A DNA stretch of 64,000 bases from NCBI GenBank assembly GCA_947000775.1, contig CAMQGK010000318.1, forward strand, positions 4,514,001 through 4,578,000, written 5' to 3'. The translations under genes and the position numbers were made by a program. Source of the stretch: Pterois miles. Lineage: Eukaryota; Chordata; Actinopteri; Perciformes; Scorpaenidae. Positions 47,603 through 58,848 of the stretch are shown here, one piece after another. The notes beneath the pieces were generated by a model. The model saw nothing but the letters and a program-made list of their open reading frames with translations. It did not search any database and had not been told where the DNA came from. Numbering within the stretch: position 1 is the stretch's first letter; the number at the start of each line of letters is the position of its first letter.

Positions 47603-49914
47603 TATCAACCGATACATTTTCTGTCCACATTCTGATCTTTGAGCAAGACAGTTGTTGAGTGCTTATCTTAAAAACACCTCAAAATCTCTCTCAGACGGAG
47701 TAATGTGCACCACAACACCTTCAGATTATAATCGAGGAAGTCCACCCATCCACCAAAAGCAGCATCTGCTTTAGCCTTTAGGGAGGACTCGTCCTAGACT
47801 AACTCCAGCAGTATCGTCAGGGGACTGCATTCTATTCTATAAAGATGAAAACATGAATTCAGCTATGTGGCTCAGCTGCCCAAATGTTCCTCTGTATCGA
47901 TTCATTTAACTGATGTCAAACAAGTTGTGTTGAGGAGTTGAAACAAGTTGTACAACAAAAGCAAACACTGGCAGTGATCTGAAGACAGGGAAAGCAATTG
48001 GGATGTGTTCTTACACTGCTTTGTTTTGTCGCTGTGACTCCTGACACATAAAACAAAACAAATTCACCTGGCTTTAAAATGCAATCTCTGTCTGGATATA
48101 TTACCTGGAGAAGGAAAATATTTGTCAGAGGTAAGAAGATGTAAATGTGGTTTGTAAACCTCTTCTTTTTATAGATTGGATGTTTTAGGATTACATATGG
48201 TGTAAGTTGAAGAATCACTCAAGACACATAAAGTGTTTGAGTGCATGGAGGCATGCATGCTTTTGTTTGGTGAATGTAGGTTTTTATACATCAGTCAACT
48301 TGAGTTTCTTCTGTTTTGTGTGGAAATTGTTGACTTGAATTAGCATGCATTTGTGTGCATACTGTGTGTGCATGCTGATTAAGTCAGTGCATCCAAAACC
48401 TGGCAGCAGCCTGACCTCCGTGATGCTTTGTCAGAGGTCTAAACAGACCAGGGCAGAAAGGTGTGTGAAGACCGTCAGAAGTGGCTTATTAGCATGAAGA
48501 AATACTGTACATAAACACACACTCAGACATATGAGTCTATATCCACACACATTATTGTAAGGAAAGGAGCTGGCACAGGATGGGATGAGTGAGCACCACC
48601 GCTCGACCCCTCGGCTGGTTTTTGGTGCCCGGAAACCATTTTATTTAATCAACGCTCCAAAGAAAATGACTGTGCCTTGTATAATCCTTTATGGTTGAAC
48701 CCTTTGGTCAAGGCAGCTCAATATAACTCACAATTTATCCTTTGATATCATTTACTTCAATTAAATATATTGTGAGTGGACAGCTCCCCCGGGGCTTGGT
48801 TTTATCACCGGGCGTTAATTATGCTCACTCAGATGGGACATGGCTTGCATCCATCCGAGGGAATGATAAAAAAATGGAGCTTTCTGTGGGAAGAATAGGC
48901 TGTTTCATGTAATGTATGCATTAGTCATTGCATGGCTCCAGTGCTATAGGTTGTTATCTGGTCACATGTCTGTCTGCAGCTCTAATTGCAGCAGTGGCAC
49001 GTCATCTCTTTTGGGGAAATTTGCCACTGATTTATAGCTTAACTATCAAAGAACAAAAGAAGAAATGAGCCCTCTACAATACACACTGTAAACTGTGTCC
49101 ATCATAAGAAGGTATTATACCTATAGTGTTCGTTCACTTCTGGTTTTTCTTCACATGGATGAAAATTTCTTCCATAGTTTTAATTCAAGCCATGAAAGGA
49201 AGCACAAAGGTCATAACCTCGTAGCGCAGTGGATTACCTTGATGCATATGGATATTTTTAGTACAGAAAGCCTGGTTTTCTCTTACTCTCTGTCTCACTA
49301 TCTGTCTCTTTGTTGTTCTCAGAACTATCTCACAGTGAAGATACAGACTGCTCTCTCTCAAGGGAGGAGCTGTCACAGGCATTGTATCCTGAAGGAAACC
49401 GAAAAGGTGTGCACCGCTCCATTTAGAACTCAATACCTGTCATGCTAAAGCTAGTCCGCGCACATGCAAAATAAGTCCCCCTTTTTTCTACTTAGCACTG
49501 CTGGGTTAAATGATTATTTCCTGATGTCATCCCGGAGGGTCCTAAAGTGTTTGGATAATGTCGTCTTTTACATATTACTGCACGTTGTATTACACCAACT
49601 GGCAAAGGTTATAAATGTCTGGCTTATTTTTCTTTTTTTCCAAAAGCTTTGATATTTGCAAGACATCTAGATGTTTTTTCCATTAAAAAAAAAAAGTTCT
49701 CACACTAAACTGCGAGACTGTTTTGATCTTGACATTTTCAGTAAGCATTACTCATTCACTTTACCAGTCAGTCTTGGTTCGGTGAACTTCTGGTCACAAA
49801 CTCAATTGTCTTACCATCAGCGTACCGCCCAACTGAATCTGATTAAAGCCCTAATCTAAGAGTGGCGTGTAGCCATGTACACATGCTGGATATGGACAGT
49901 TGGGCCCAGTTGTG
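47603..49914. other. Non-coding, includes a candidate conserved block
   Basis: The block at about 48765-48900 (CTCCCCCGGGGCTTGGTTTT, GGCGTTAATTATGCTCAC) is complex, balanced in composition and free of repeats, so it may be a conserved element; appearance only. The 100-codon minus frame 47916-48218 and 117-codon plus frame 49095-49448 are unrecognised. Confidence 0.25.
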
Positions 49915-50285
49915 CAGTAGGGCAATGTATCTGCATTCAGTGGTTCACATGATTTCCTACGAAAAGTTATCCCTCATTTTTTTGGTGCGTTTTCCGAATG
50001 TCCAGCAACACAAGTCTGTTTCCGCTAATTACATGCATGAATTCTTTTCAAAATAAACTTCTGTCTGCACAGGAAACAACTTGGTTAGGTTTGGGCAACA
50101 GAATTACTTGGTTGGGTTTAGGAAAAGATTGTGGTTTGGCTTGAAATATCTACAGAAGTGGCGTTACTTGAGTACAGAAGTTACATGACAAATGAACGAT
50201 GACTTCTGGTTTCACATGAGGTACGAACACCAGTCTACTGGGCGGAATCCGCCCCGACCCTGTCCCTCTTTATACTTTCTTGGTC
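49915..50285 (+). repeat. Dispersed repeat, family C, copy 2
   Basis: ACATGATTTCCTACGAAAAG, TTTGGTGCGTTTTCCGAATG, CACAGGAAACAACTTGGTT, CTTGGTTGGGTTTAGGAAAAG and GTGGTTTGGCTTGAAAT follow the order of a fish repeat I remember. Tandem-like TTGGTTAGGTTTGGGC and TTGGTTGGGTTTAGG inside are characteristic. Related to 31629-31825. Confidence 0.6.
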
Positions 50286-51895
50286 ACAATACCAATTGCA
50301 GTGCATTACTTTTTGTAGGTATAGCTACAAAGGGTGTATGAGAACAGCCCGAATAGGGGATTTAAGTTATTCCCGCACAGAAAATGACTTTTCAAATGTC
50401 ATTATCTGGACACTCTAGACCGAGGAGAGGAGTGGAGGGCAAATCATAAACTCCAAGACTATTCTGTACATCTATCCTTAAGGAGCTCACAATGAATTTT
50501 TGCTTTTTAGCATTTGTAAGTATTTAACTATAAAAGGCAATTTTACCAAACACTCGTGAGAGCACAGGTGGGTTTGTTGCTTCAATGTAATTATGACTGT
50601 TTTAACTGTATTGCTTAACCTTTCCAGTCGATCGCTCAAAGCCATATTGCACGCCTTGCTAAGCTTTGTTAAAATCTGCAGAAACTCCTTTTTAATTCTA
50701 GTCAAGGTTTCCAAAGATAGCACATACGTCATGGTCATGCCTGAATTCCACAGAAATGTGTCTGGGCTTGAATTCTTCACACAATATGTGCTGTATCTTT
50801 GATAAAACCATGAAAACAAAGTAGGTGCATGTATTGTATGGTGTGTGAAACAAACAATGCAGGGAATTTATGGACAACGTCAGGAGTCAAGGGGTTAAAA
50901 AAACAACATTTTACTGCAAGGTTGTAATGTAATGTACAAGAGCATCGTCACTGGTAATGTTCAGCTCATGATCACTACACCTGTCAGAGACTGTACTCTC
51001 TTTCCTCATTGCTCAGAGTGGAAAATGTGAGGTTTTCAGGCAGCTGCTATCCACCAAACAGGCCTAGAATTACAGCTGCTGCGAGACAATACTCAGAGAC
51101 AACTACCTGGAGCTCTCCCAGCTTTCACAGCACATAAAGATACATCTAATAAACTACTGCTGGTTATTGCTAAGGTGGCTGTTTCTCAGAGAAAACACAT
51201 CTGGGTCTTTCTATGGGAAATATATGTTTGCCTGGTGTGTGCTTTGCCATCAGGTTAAGAGACTCACTGATTTAATCAGTGGAGAGGTGTTCACTGGGGA
51301 GATGAGTGTACATACTGGATGTCATACATATACATTTTTCCAAATGGATAACAGTATCTCAGAGTCTACATTTTAGAGTAAGACCCCCAAGAGAGAAACA
51401 AACCCAGAACCTTGCCAGCAAGGATTAAAGTACACTGAGAGGTCTGGACGCCCCACGTAATTGCAGATAGTGCAGATTTTGTATTTCAACATGATTCATA
51501 AAAGCGGCATGGCTCCGTGGACGACAATCAGTCGTTCGGTCCATCCAACATATTGGTCCAGACTGACATCCCAACAGCTACAGGATGGATTGCTATTATG
51601 TTGTACAGACATGTATGCCCCCCTTAGGATGAAGTGTAACTTTGATGATCCCAAAATAGAAAATAACAGCGAGCATGTCTCTAAATCTTCCAAAAGTATC
51701 AGGTGCAAGGCAGCAGCAAAACAGAAGGAACAAAATCACGCTGACGAAGGCTTTTTGCAGAAACACTTTACCTGTGAGTGCCGGAGATTTTGTTTCTCCT
51801 AACTTTGCTGATCCCCCAACTTTTTATGTATTGTCACCATCAGGTCAAAATTTGTCCCATCAGCCTCAGCCGTACTTTGTTTATTGTGATAATTA
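50286..51895. other. Non-coding, no gene recognised
   Basis: The 110-codon minus frame 50487-50819 and the 113-codon plus frame 51461-51802 have no recognisable domain and no repeat family is evident. Confidence 0.3.
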
Positions 51896-52032
51896 TCAAG
51901 TCTTAGCGCACAATACCAAGATGGTGAACACGGTGAACATTATATCAGCTATAACTTCCCCAAGTTAGCATTGTCACTGCGAGCATATTAGCATGCCTCA
52001 CAGAGCCGCTAGCATGACTGTAGACTCTTGTC
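51896..52032 (+). repeat. Dispersed repeat, family E, sense copy
   Basis: AAGATGGTGAACACGGTGAAC, TTAGCATTGTCACTGCGAGC, GCCTCACAGAGCCGCTAGC and GACTGTAGACTCTTGTC occur in order. It matches the antisense copy at 45410-45720 in its left part. Confidence 0.55.
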
Positions 52033-52260
52033 TTAAATTAGGGATGTACCAATACAGATACAGGATCGGATATCAGGCCAATACTGACTCAGATCGCTGG
52101 ATCCGGTATCCGTCTATTCAATTCAGTTCTATGTTTACGTACTATACATTACAGTATATCCTGGAATGTGAGTTCCTTTTTAAGTTATGATCAATTTGTT
52201 GCTGCATTAAAAAGGTTTACACTTGAATTGACCACTGGTACTCAGTATCAGAGTACCACT
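52033..52260 (+). mobile_element. Partial hAT-like repeat with TAGGGATG terminus
   Basis: TAGGGATGTACCAATACAG followed by GGATCGGATATCAGGCCAATAC resembles the start of a fish hAT-like element (TAGGGATGCACCGATA, memory). The right terminus is not visible, so the copy is partial or its end has decayed. Confidence 0.4.
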
Positions 52261-52473
52261 GGGAGTTACTACCTAAAGCCCAGGTATTGCTACTGAAAAA
52301 AATCACATTGGTGCCTCCTTATCTTAAATGTCAAAATATACTTGACACAGTTTCCAGAAGCCCTCTGCCTGTAAGTCAGCTTATAAGCACTAACCTCACT
52401 TTATCCAATATGCTGTATGTATATTACTTTCCTCTCTATTCAACAGTAACATTTTACATTTTTGTTTCTACAG

Positions 52474-52577
52474 CTCTTCTCCGACTTGGTATTCGAGCTG
52501 TCTTCTTCATCCTCTCACTGAACCGTAGCAACAGAGGAAATGTGCTCTGGATTGTTTGGGTCAACAGCTTGAAACAG
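52474..52577 (+). other. Exon-like segment of 104 bases
   Basis: A strong acceptor (TTTTTGTTTCTACAG) precedes it and a donor (AAACAG|GTCAGT) follows. The interval is open in one frame for 34 codons with a hydrophobic stretch RAVFFILSLN. I do not recognise the product. Its 104-base length is not a multiple of three. It could be a coding exon of an unrecognised gene, a lncRNA exon, or chance signals. No partner exon with matching phase was found nearby. Confidence 0.2.
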
Positions 52578-55195
52578 GTCAGTGCATCTGGATAACAGGG
52601 TTCGACGCTGCCTGCCTGCTCCGTTCCAAAATCATATGCAAACAAGACCTTTGTAAGCCCACACCGAGGTTGAGCTGCAGGAAAATATCCCCCACAGTAA
52701 GATAAGGCTCACTTTTGGATGTGCTGAATATCGTTACATCATTTTGACATTTCTCAAGGCACAAATTCATCTTCTTTACATGCAGGCACCTCAGAGCGTG
52801 GGGTTAGCTGCAGCCTCCGCAATAGATTTTAGGCACTTGTTTTTTATGATATCCTCATTTATGGTTTAGGCTCCCACCTAAAATGACAGAGGTGTGAATC
52901 CTGCTGCCTAATTGAGCAAGACTATTGAGATCACCTGTCTACTGTTCATGCCACAGGATAAAGAGTTTAGCTCGTGCTATGTGTGTAATGAGGCTGCGGT
53001 TATAGCTGCCAGTGGCAAGTCATCAGCCATTGAGCAGCCTGGACATCCTCCTGTCTCCCACAATACCCAGCAGACATCCATCATCTTCAGGATGTAATCA
53101 TCCCTCTGAAAACACCACCTCTACGGCGTCTCAGGCGTCACCCCTGTGCATTGACATACCTGCAAGGAAATTACTTATCATTCACAGCTCTCTGATTGTC
53201 GAATACTACCAGTCTCTCCTGTTTTTTTTAAAGGGAAGTCTCAAAACTCTTTTTTTTTCCCCCTCACTCTATCCATTTCCCCCCCTCAGAACATAAAACG
53301 AAGATGGGAAGCCCATTGTCTTGTGATAATTTCCCAGGAGTGAAGCCCATTGAGTGCTACTGAGCTGTGTCTAATTTGTCTGGGAAGGTGTTAGAGAGGT
53401 ACTCAAGAATGCTGGATGTTCATGTTTAGTGGCATGTGAAATCTCACAGCAGACTCTTTCAGCAGATGCACAACTCAGGCAGTGTTTTCGCGTGTACAGT
53501 AAATGATAAACTGTTTCCCGGTGCTCGGCAAAGTCCAGAGGTATTTTAATGATAGTTATGCTATGGAGAATAAATGGTTTCGAGCACCTCTAAATAAGAA
53601 AAAAAAATTAAGATTGTATCAGGCTGTGGGGATTTGCTTTGTCTTAAAGGGAATTTACCCCCCAAAAGTTACACTAACAGCCACATTGGATGTGCTGAAT
53701 CAATATACAATTACAAGACAAACAAGTTATTGATATACTGAAGATTCAGGGGAGCAAGCCAACAACATTAAAACACTAGCCAGGGATCAATATATGATTA
53801 ATGCAATCACAGGGGCCATACTATTTTATCACATATGAAGTTAGCAAGTAATACATATCCTTACCATTATACTGTTTCTAGTTTCCAACCTTTGTGATTC
53901 AAAAAGGGTCAAAAAACAAAGGATAGATTTGGAAACTATTATATGAAAGCTATCTAGCTATATAGAACTGTAGGTGGCTCCAACCTTGGTGCCAGCTTGT
54001 TTTTCATTGTGAAAACCTGGTTTAGTTCTTAACCACACACTCTAAAACACAGCACAGCAATCAAAGTATCTGTTTGACAATTAATTATCAAGCAGGCCCA
54101 TCAATGCTCTTTGTCTTCAGTTGCTTCCAGGCAGTCTGCTTCCATGTGGGATGTCTGGGGAGAGCAGGGGAGGGGCACATATCGCCTTTGCTGTTGAATA
54201 CTCTGTTTAGAGCTGTGCACTTACCACATAGGCAGAGAAATGGAATAGGCAGCCATTAGAGTGAAACGATGTCAGTCAAGACAGAATTGAGGACGCACTC
54301 ATCATCCATTTTGGCTCCGACATGGCATGGCAAACCCCAATCAGCCTGTTGGTTTGGTTGTGACACATTCACATCCCTTCATTGCTGATGCATTAGCATG
54401 ACACAGCAGTAACACAAGAAACCGCAGGGTAACATTTCTCATCTTTTACAGCCCCCCAAATTGCAGCACGGAGTATTTCGGAGGGAAACACCCCAGAGAC
54501 TCTCTATGGCTCTTTACAGTTCTCTGCAGCTCCGCCATTAAGCTAATTTCCCCCTCTGCAGTAGATATATGCCCCGAGCCTGGGAGCCTGCTTCACCATC
54601 AGCCACAAGACTGGCACTAATAGGTTGCTGTGAGACCTGCTTTTAAGATTGGCAAATTCACCTTATCGTACACCAGCCACAGTTTACCTGCACAGTTGGA
54701 GACTGAGAAATGCATTAGAAATTAAAATTAAAATGAAAAAGAAAATGAGGATGGGTGCGATGTGGGGGTATCCAATCACTGTACCCTCCAGCAAGGCAAT
54801 CAATATGAGTTTAACAGTTGGCAATTCTCACTTTGGTGATTGTGCTTAGGAATAATGAAATCGTATTCAAGGTGAAGCATGACTGACATAATAATCATTT
54901 TGTTGATACGAGAACCGGAGGGAGAGTGAGGGGGAAAAAAACAAGATATGTAGATGATTATCATTACTGGGTGAAGATTCTGCATTTTAGAAATATTCCA
55001 CTTTTGAAAAACTGAAAAAAACAAACAAACTGTATAAGTCGTGGAGTCTGGGCACTACTGTGTATATGATGCATTTTGAAAAGATTTAAAGGCAGGGTGA
55101 ACAATCTTGAGAAACTAGAGTACACAAGATTTTAAAAAATATCCAGCCCAAAAACTGAGCCCAGTGTTGCCAACTCTTTTCCAACGAGAGTAGCT
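52578..55195. other. Non-coding, no gene recognised
   Basis: A 61-codon frame (52912-53097) is preceded by a weak acceptor-like CTACTGTTCATGCCACAG at about 52957 and is unrecognised. T-run at 53222-53229. The stretch 54420-54650 is complex and repeat-free. No transposon identified. Confidence 0.3.
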
Positions 55196-55198
55196 AGC

Positions 55199-55200
<2 letters not shown>

Positions 55201-55245
<45 letters not shown>

Positions 55246-56060
55246 ATTTATTTATATAGCTCTTTAGAATACAAGAGACTCAAAGATACTTTACACAGAT
55301 GAAATGATCATAAAACATGGACATCATAAAAAATACAGTATAAAACACAGAATCAATCACACATTAAAAGGAGTTCTAAACAGTCTAAACAGCTGATTTT
55401 GATTTGTGTTTTGAATGTGGACAGGTCGGTGCAGTCTTGGTCGGTGCAGTCTTGGACGGTGCAGTCTTGGTTGGTGCAGTCTTGGTCGGTGCAGTCTTGG
55501 TCGGTGCAGTCTTGGTTGGTGTAGTCTTGGTTGGTGCAGTCTTGGTTGGTGCAGTCTTGGTCGGTGCAGTCTTGGTCGGTGTAGTCTTGGTTGGTGCAGT
55601 CTTGGTTGGTGCAGTCTTGGTCGGTGCAGTCTTGGTTGGTTGGTGCAGTCTTGGTTGGTTGGTGCAGTCTTGGTTGGTTGGTGTAGTCTTGGTTGGTGCA
55701 GTCTTGGTCGGTGCAGTCTTGGTCGGTGCAGTCTTGGTTGGTTGGCGCAGTCTTGGTTGGTTGGTGTTGTCTTGGTTGGTGCAGTCTTTGTCGGTGCAGT
55801 CTTGGTCGGTGCAGTCTTGGTTGGTTGGTGCAGTCTTGGTTGGTTGGTGTAGTCTTGGTTGGTGCAGTCTTGGTTGGCGCAGTCTTGGTCGGTGTAGTCT
55901 TGGTTGGTACAGTTGGTGTTTGGGGAGTGAGTTCCAGAGGGCCGCCAGTGATGCACAATGAGTGAATTGGGGTTGGTTGGTTGTAGACAGGCAGACATTC
56001 AGGTATTCTGTCCAGTCATTACTTTCGGGCCGAATGAATGAGTTTATTACAGTCCTGCGA
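55201..56060 (-). mobile_element. Dispersed LINE/SINE-like repeat with trinucleotide tail, containing a minisatellite
   Basis: Read on the minus strand, the 3' end is GCTATATAAATAAATGTATT followed by (ATT)n (plus strand (TAA)n at 55201-55243), like the tail at 20620-20654. The plus strand words CTCAAAGATACTTTACACAG, TGTTTTGAATGTGGACAGG and GGAGTGAGTTCCAGAGGG match a fish repeat I remember. Between the last two lies the minisatellite. The right boundary is approximate. No enzyme is encoded. Confidence 0.55.
55426..55918. repeat. 15/19-bp minisatellite (about 30 units)
   Basis: The unit TCGGTGCAGTCTTGG is repeated with T/C variation at the second base and occasional TGTAG for TGCAG. The first 14 units (to about 55635) are strictly 15 bp; later ones are mixed with 19-bp units carrying an extra TTGG. 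As 15 is a multiple of three and the unit has no stop in most frames, several frames of 90-213 codons appear on both strands (Val-Gly-Ala-Val-Leu or Thr-Asn-Gln-Asp-Cys patterns). These are artefacts, not genes. Confidence 0.97.
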
Positions 56061-57680
56061 TAGCCACGGATACCCGATTTTTTTTTTCTTTATATTGTCA
56101 GAGCATTTGATTTATTAATTGTTTTGGGGATGTAGAGAATTTCAACTAATATATCAAAGACTGTCTCTAAAATTTTCACCAACCCTGCCTTTAATCACCC
56201 AAAAATGACAGTTTACAAAAAAAAAAAAAAAAAATTGGACTGGCAAGGTTTTCACATCACGATAGCATTATACAAATCCACTGACAGCACTCTATTAGCA
56301 GGCTTCTGCTATGGTGTCTAAATATGGTGTTGCATACCAGCAGTGCATTATAATGGAACAGTGAGGAGAGACAAGTACTATCAGTAAATTTTCATTCGTC
56401 AGAGGCCATTGACGGTGTCACACTGAGTGAAGGCAGGCTTGTGAGCCATGCTGCTCTGATCCATCACAGTGACACAGAATACACTCACATCCTTAACAAC
56501 TGTGCTAGGCTACTAAACAACCATCATCCTTGAAACCCACAAAGAATCATCCTCCAGGATGCAGCTTCAATTAGCACAGAAGGCAGAAGTGTCCTTTGTT
56601 TCAGCTGCAGGGTTGTTTCTGATATTCCGCAAGTTTATTTTGTGCAAATTGTTACTGATTTATGTTGGTCATCTTTAGAAATTGCACATCAGCATTTCAT
56701 TTGTGCCCTATCCTTTCATGTTCTACGTCAAGGCCATAAATCACTCAAGGTATATGCCAGTTATTCTGCCTCAATTTCAGCATGGGTTTGCAGCATCTTA
56801 AGCATTCCAGCTACACACTCAGATCCCAGTTAATAAGCAGTAAATCCTTATTTTTGCACGGTTCGACAGTGTGGAGTCTGTGAAACTGGGTGACATACTT
56901 AGCCGGGTTCAAAAGGTAACATGTCGACTGGAGTGCATCTCCTGCCAACAAATTTTAGACTCTCTCTGGAGAGTGACAGAAGAATCATTAAAATAAGAAC
57001 ACCAGAAAATATTTAGCAGGATTCAGAGATGCATCTCCTAAATAATTGACGACGGCTGCAAGTTTCACTGTTACATGCTGTTAGATCTGTAAAAAGCATA
57101 CAAGAGGAAGAGTCCAGCGAGATGTGATGGGATCAGAGGACGTCCCAGACCTGGGACTCCCAAATGGGAGAGAAGCTGCCGCTGAGGAAGGGTTACACTC
57201 GGCCAACATCAAACACCTGAGATTACATCTATTCCCCTCACTGAGTCTGTGAGTCTGTGGATACTCTGTTTACCCTGCAATAACAGCGTTTCATGATTTG
57301 TGCAACAGTGTGAAGAATGATCTTTTAGGAGCACCAGAGAAATGCCTTGAATAATTCCATTAAAAAGTAGGCCATCTCAGCCTAGATCTATGCTATAGGC
57401 CTGACATATAAATCAAAATGTAACTATCCAAGTGATTTTGGGTTGCAGCAGCTCCAGTCATACTGATTATGCAAACCAGCAGCGGAAACATCTCCCACGG
57501 TTGTTGATTTCATATATAGAGGACATTATCAGGCTCAGAGGAGCCCTGGAATATTATTCATCACAGCAACCTCTGCAGTTTGATATAAACTTTATCAGCT
57601 GAGCTACATACACTAATGCCTGATAGAACAAGAAGGGCAGAGTTTGTCTGGACACAAGAATGGTGCGATCCAAGGAATAC
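56061..57680. other. Non-coding, nothing recognised
   Basis: A-run at 56217-56234. No frame above about 63 codons and no identified repeat. Confidence 0.35.
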
Positions 57681-58848
57681 TTAAAGGTAAAGTGTGTAGG
57701 ATATGGCGACTAAACGTCAACTGAGTACCATTAGATGCAGCCAGATGAGTACCCCTCCACTCACTCCTCCCTTTCCAAGACTGTGGTAATGTGAGCAAAA
57801 CCGTGGTAATACCATTCACCTTGCTCAGAACTATTAAGCCAATTTCACACTACACGACTTTCAAAGTTGTCAGATTGCGGTGCTGTTCATACTACACAAC
57901 TTGTTGTCTTGTAATTGGGAGTCTTTAATCGTCTTTAGTTTTTATGGTTTTAAGGTTACATGCCTGACTAGGGACAGGTGGTCACACACTGCATGATCTT
58001 TCACCGGGAGGAATACCCAATGAGGTCTCCAAACTATGTTTAGTCACGAAAACACACAAGAAATGCACGGTAAATGACGTGATACCATATGCAAGACACA
58101 TTGTTGATGTAGTTGTTGACACAGGTTCACAAAATAGCCTGTTTCCACCAGTTTCCACAATCTTTTTTATTATATTTTCCTTTAGGTGCAACAACTTTGC
58201 TCTGTGTTGCAAATACAAGTCATACAGTAAGTTCCTATTGTTACAGGCGACCCCTCCTCCCCCAGGTTTCCCCTCAGCTCTTGTCTCGTGCTCTCACTGG
58301 CTGAAGCTTGCGAACAGAGTTCCCTACATGTCCAGTTATTTAGCATGATAGATAGCTGGAATATATCTGCGAGGCATCGGTGAGCGTCGATATGCATGCG
58401 GTGAGCCAACGCAGATTTGCCTCTGCTGTGGGGCTTTTGTCTGGAAGCTCCCAAACCTGTTGGGGAGCAGAAAATCAGGGCTAAAGTCATGTAGTGAGAA
58501 CAAGGCAGTAGGAAGTCAGACGAAGGCTGGAGATACCACGGTTTTGCACTCCGCGTCTCATTTTTCTACAGTTTCACAAGAGTGTCCGAGATCTCTGGTG
58601 GCCTCCTAGTAACGTAAAAATGCAAAAGGTAGTGCTAGTGTTTGGTTTGTCCGTTCTGGGCTACTGTAGAAACATGGCAGACTGAAGAGGACCTGCTTCT
58701 GTGTGGATATGAAGGGCTCATTCTGAGCTAATGAAACAGAACAATTCTTAGCGTTTGATGATTATGCACTAATGACAACATAGAAATGAATATTATATTC
58801 CATGTCTGCTAATAGATCCGTCAAAATGTTACACACTGTTCCCTTTAA
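57681..58848 (+). mobile_element. Family D element with TTAAAGG termini, interrupted
   Basis: The left end TTAAAGGTAAAGTGTGTAGG and the right end (reverse complement TTAAAGGGAACAGTGTGTAAC) are inverted termini. The right half matches the partial copy at 42146-42341. The left half includes CCTCCACTCACTCCTCCC, and after the interruption come CACTCCGCGTCTCATTT and GGTGGCCTCCTAGTAACG, the order I remember for the uninterrupted family. No transposase. No convincing target duplication, so the class remains open. Confidence 0.7.
57838..58506. mobile_element. Inverted-repeat DNA transposon nested in family D
   Basis: The left end GCCAATTTCACACTACACG and the right end, reverse-complemented, GCCTTGTTCTCACTACATG are inverted termini (GCC, then CACTACAYGACTTT in both). 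Length 669 bp. No transposase; the 89- and 102-codon frames inside are unrecognised. It splits the family D element, so it inserted later. No clean duplication is visible next to the termini. Confidence 0.65.

Noticed and set aside
49218..49236. tRNA-like TCGTAGCGCAGTGGATTA words
   Set aside because: Box A-like only. No box B at the right distance and no cloverleaf could be drawn, so neither a tRNA gene nor a SINE head is supported.
55353..55998. Frames of 145-213 codons on both strands with Thr-Asn-Gln-Asp-Cys or Val-Gly-Ala repeats
   Set aside because: They are translations of the 15/19-bp minisatellite. Several frames on both strands are open at once because the unit length is a multiple of three and the unit lacks stops.
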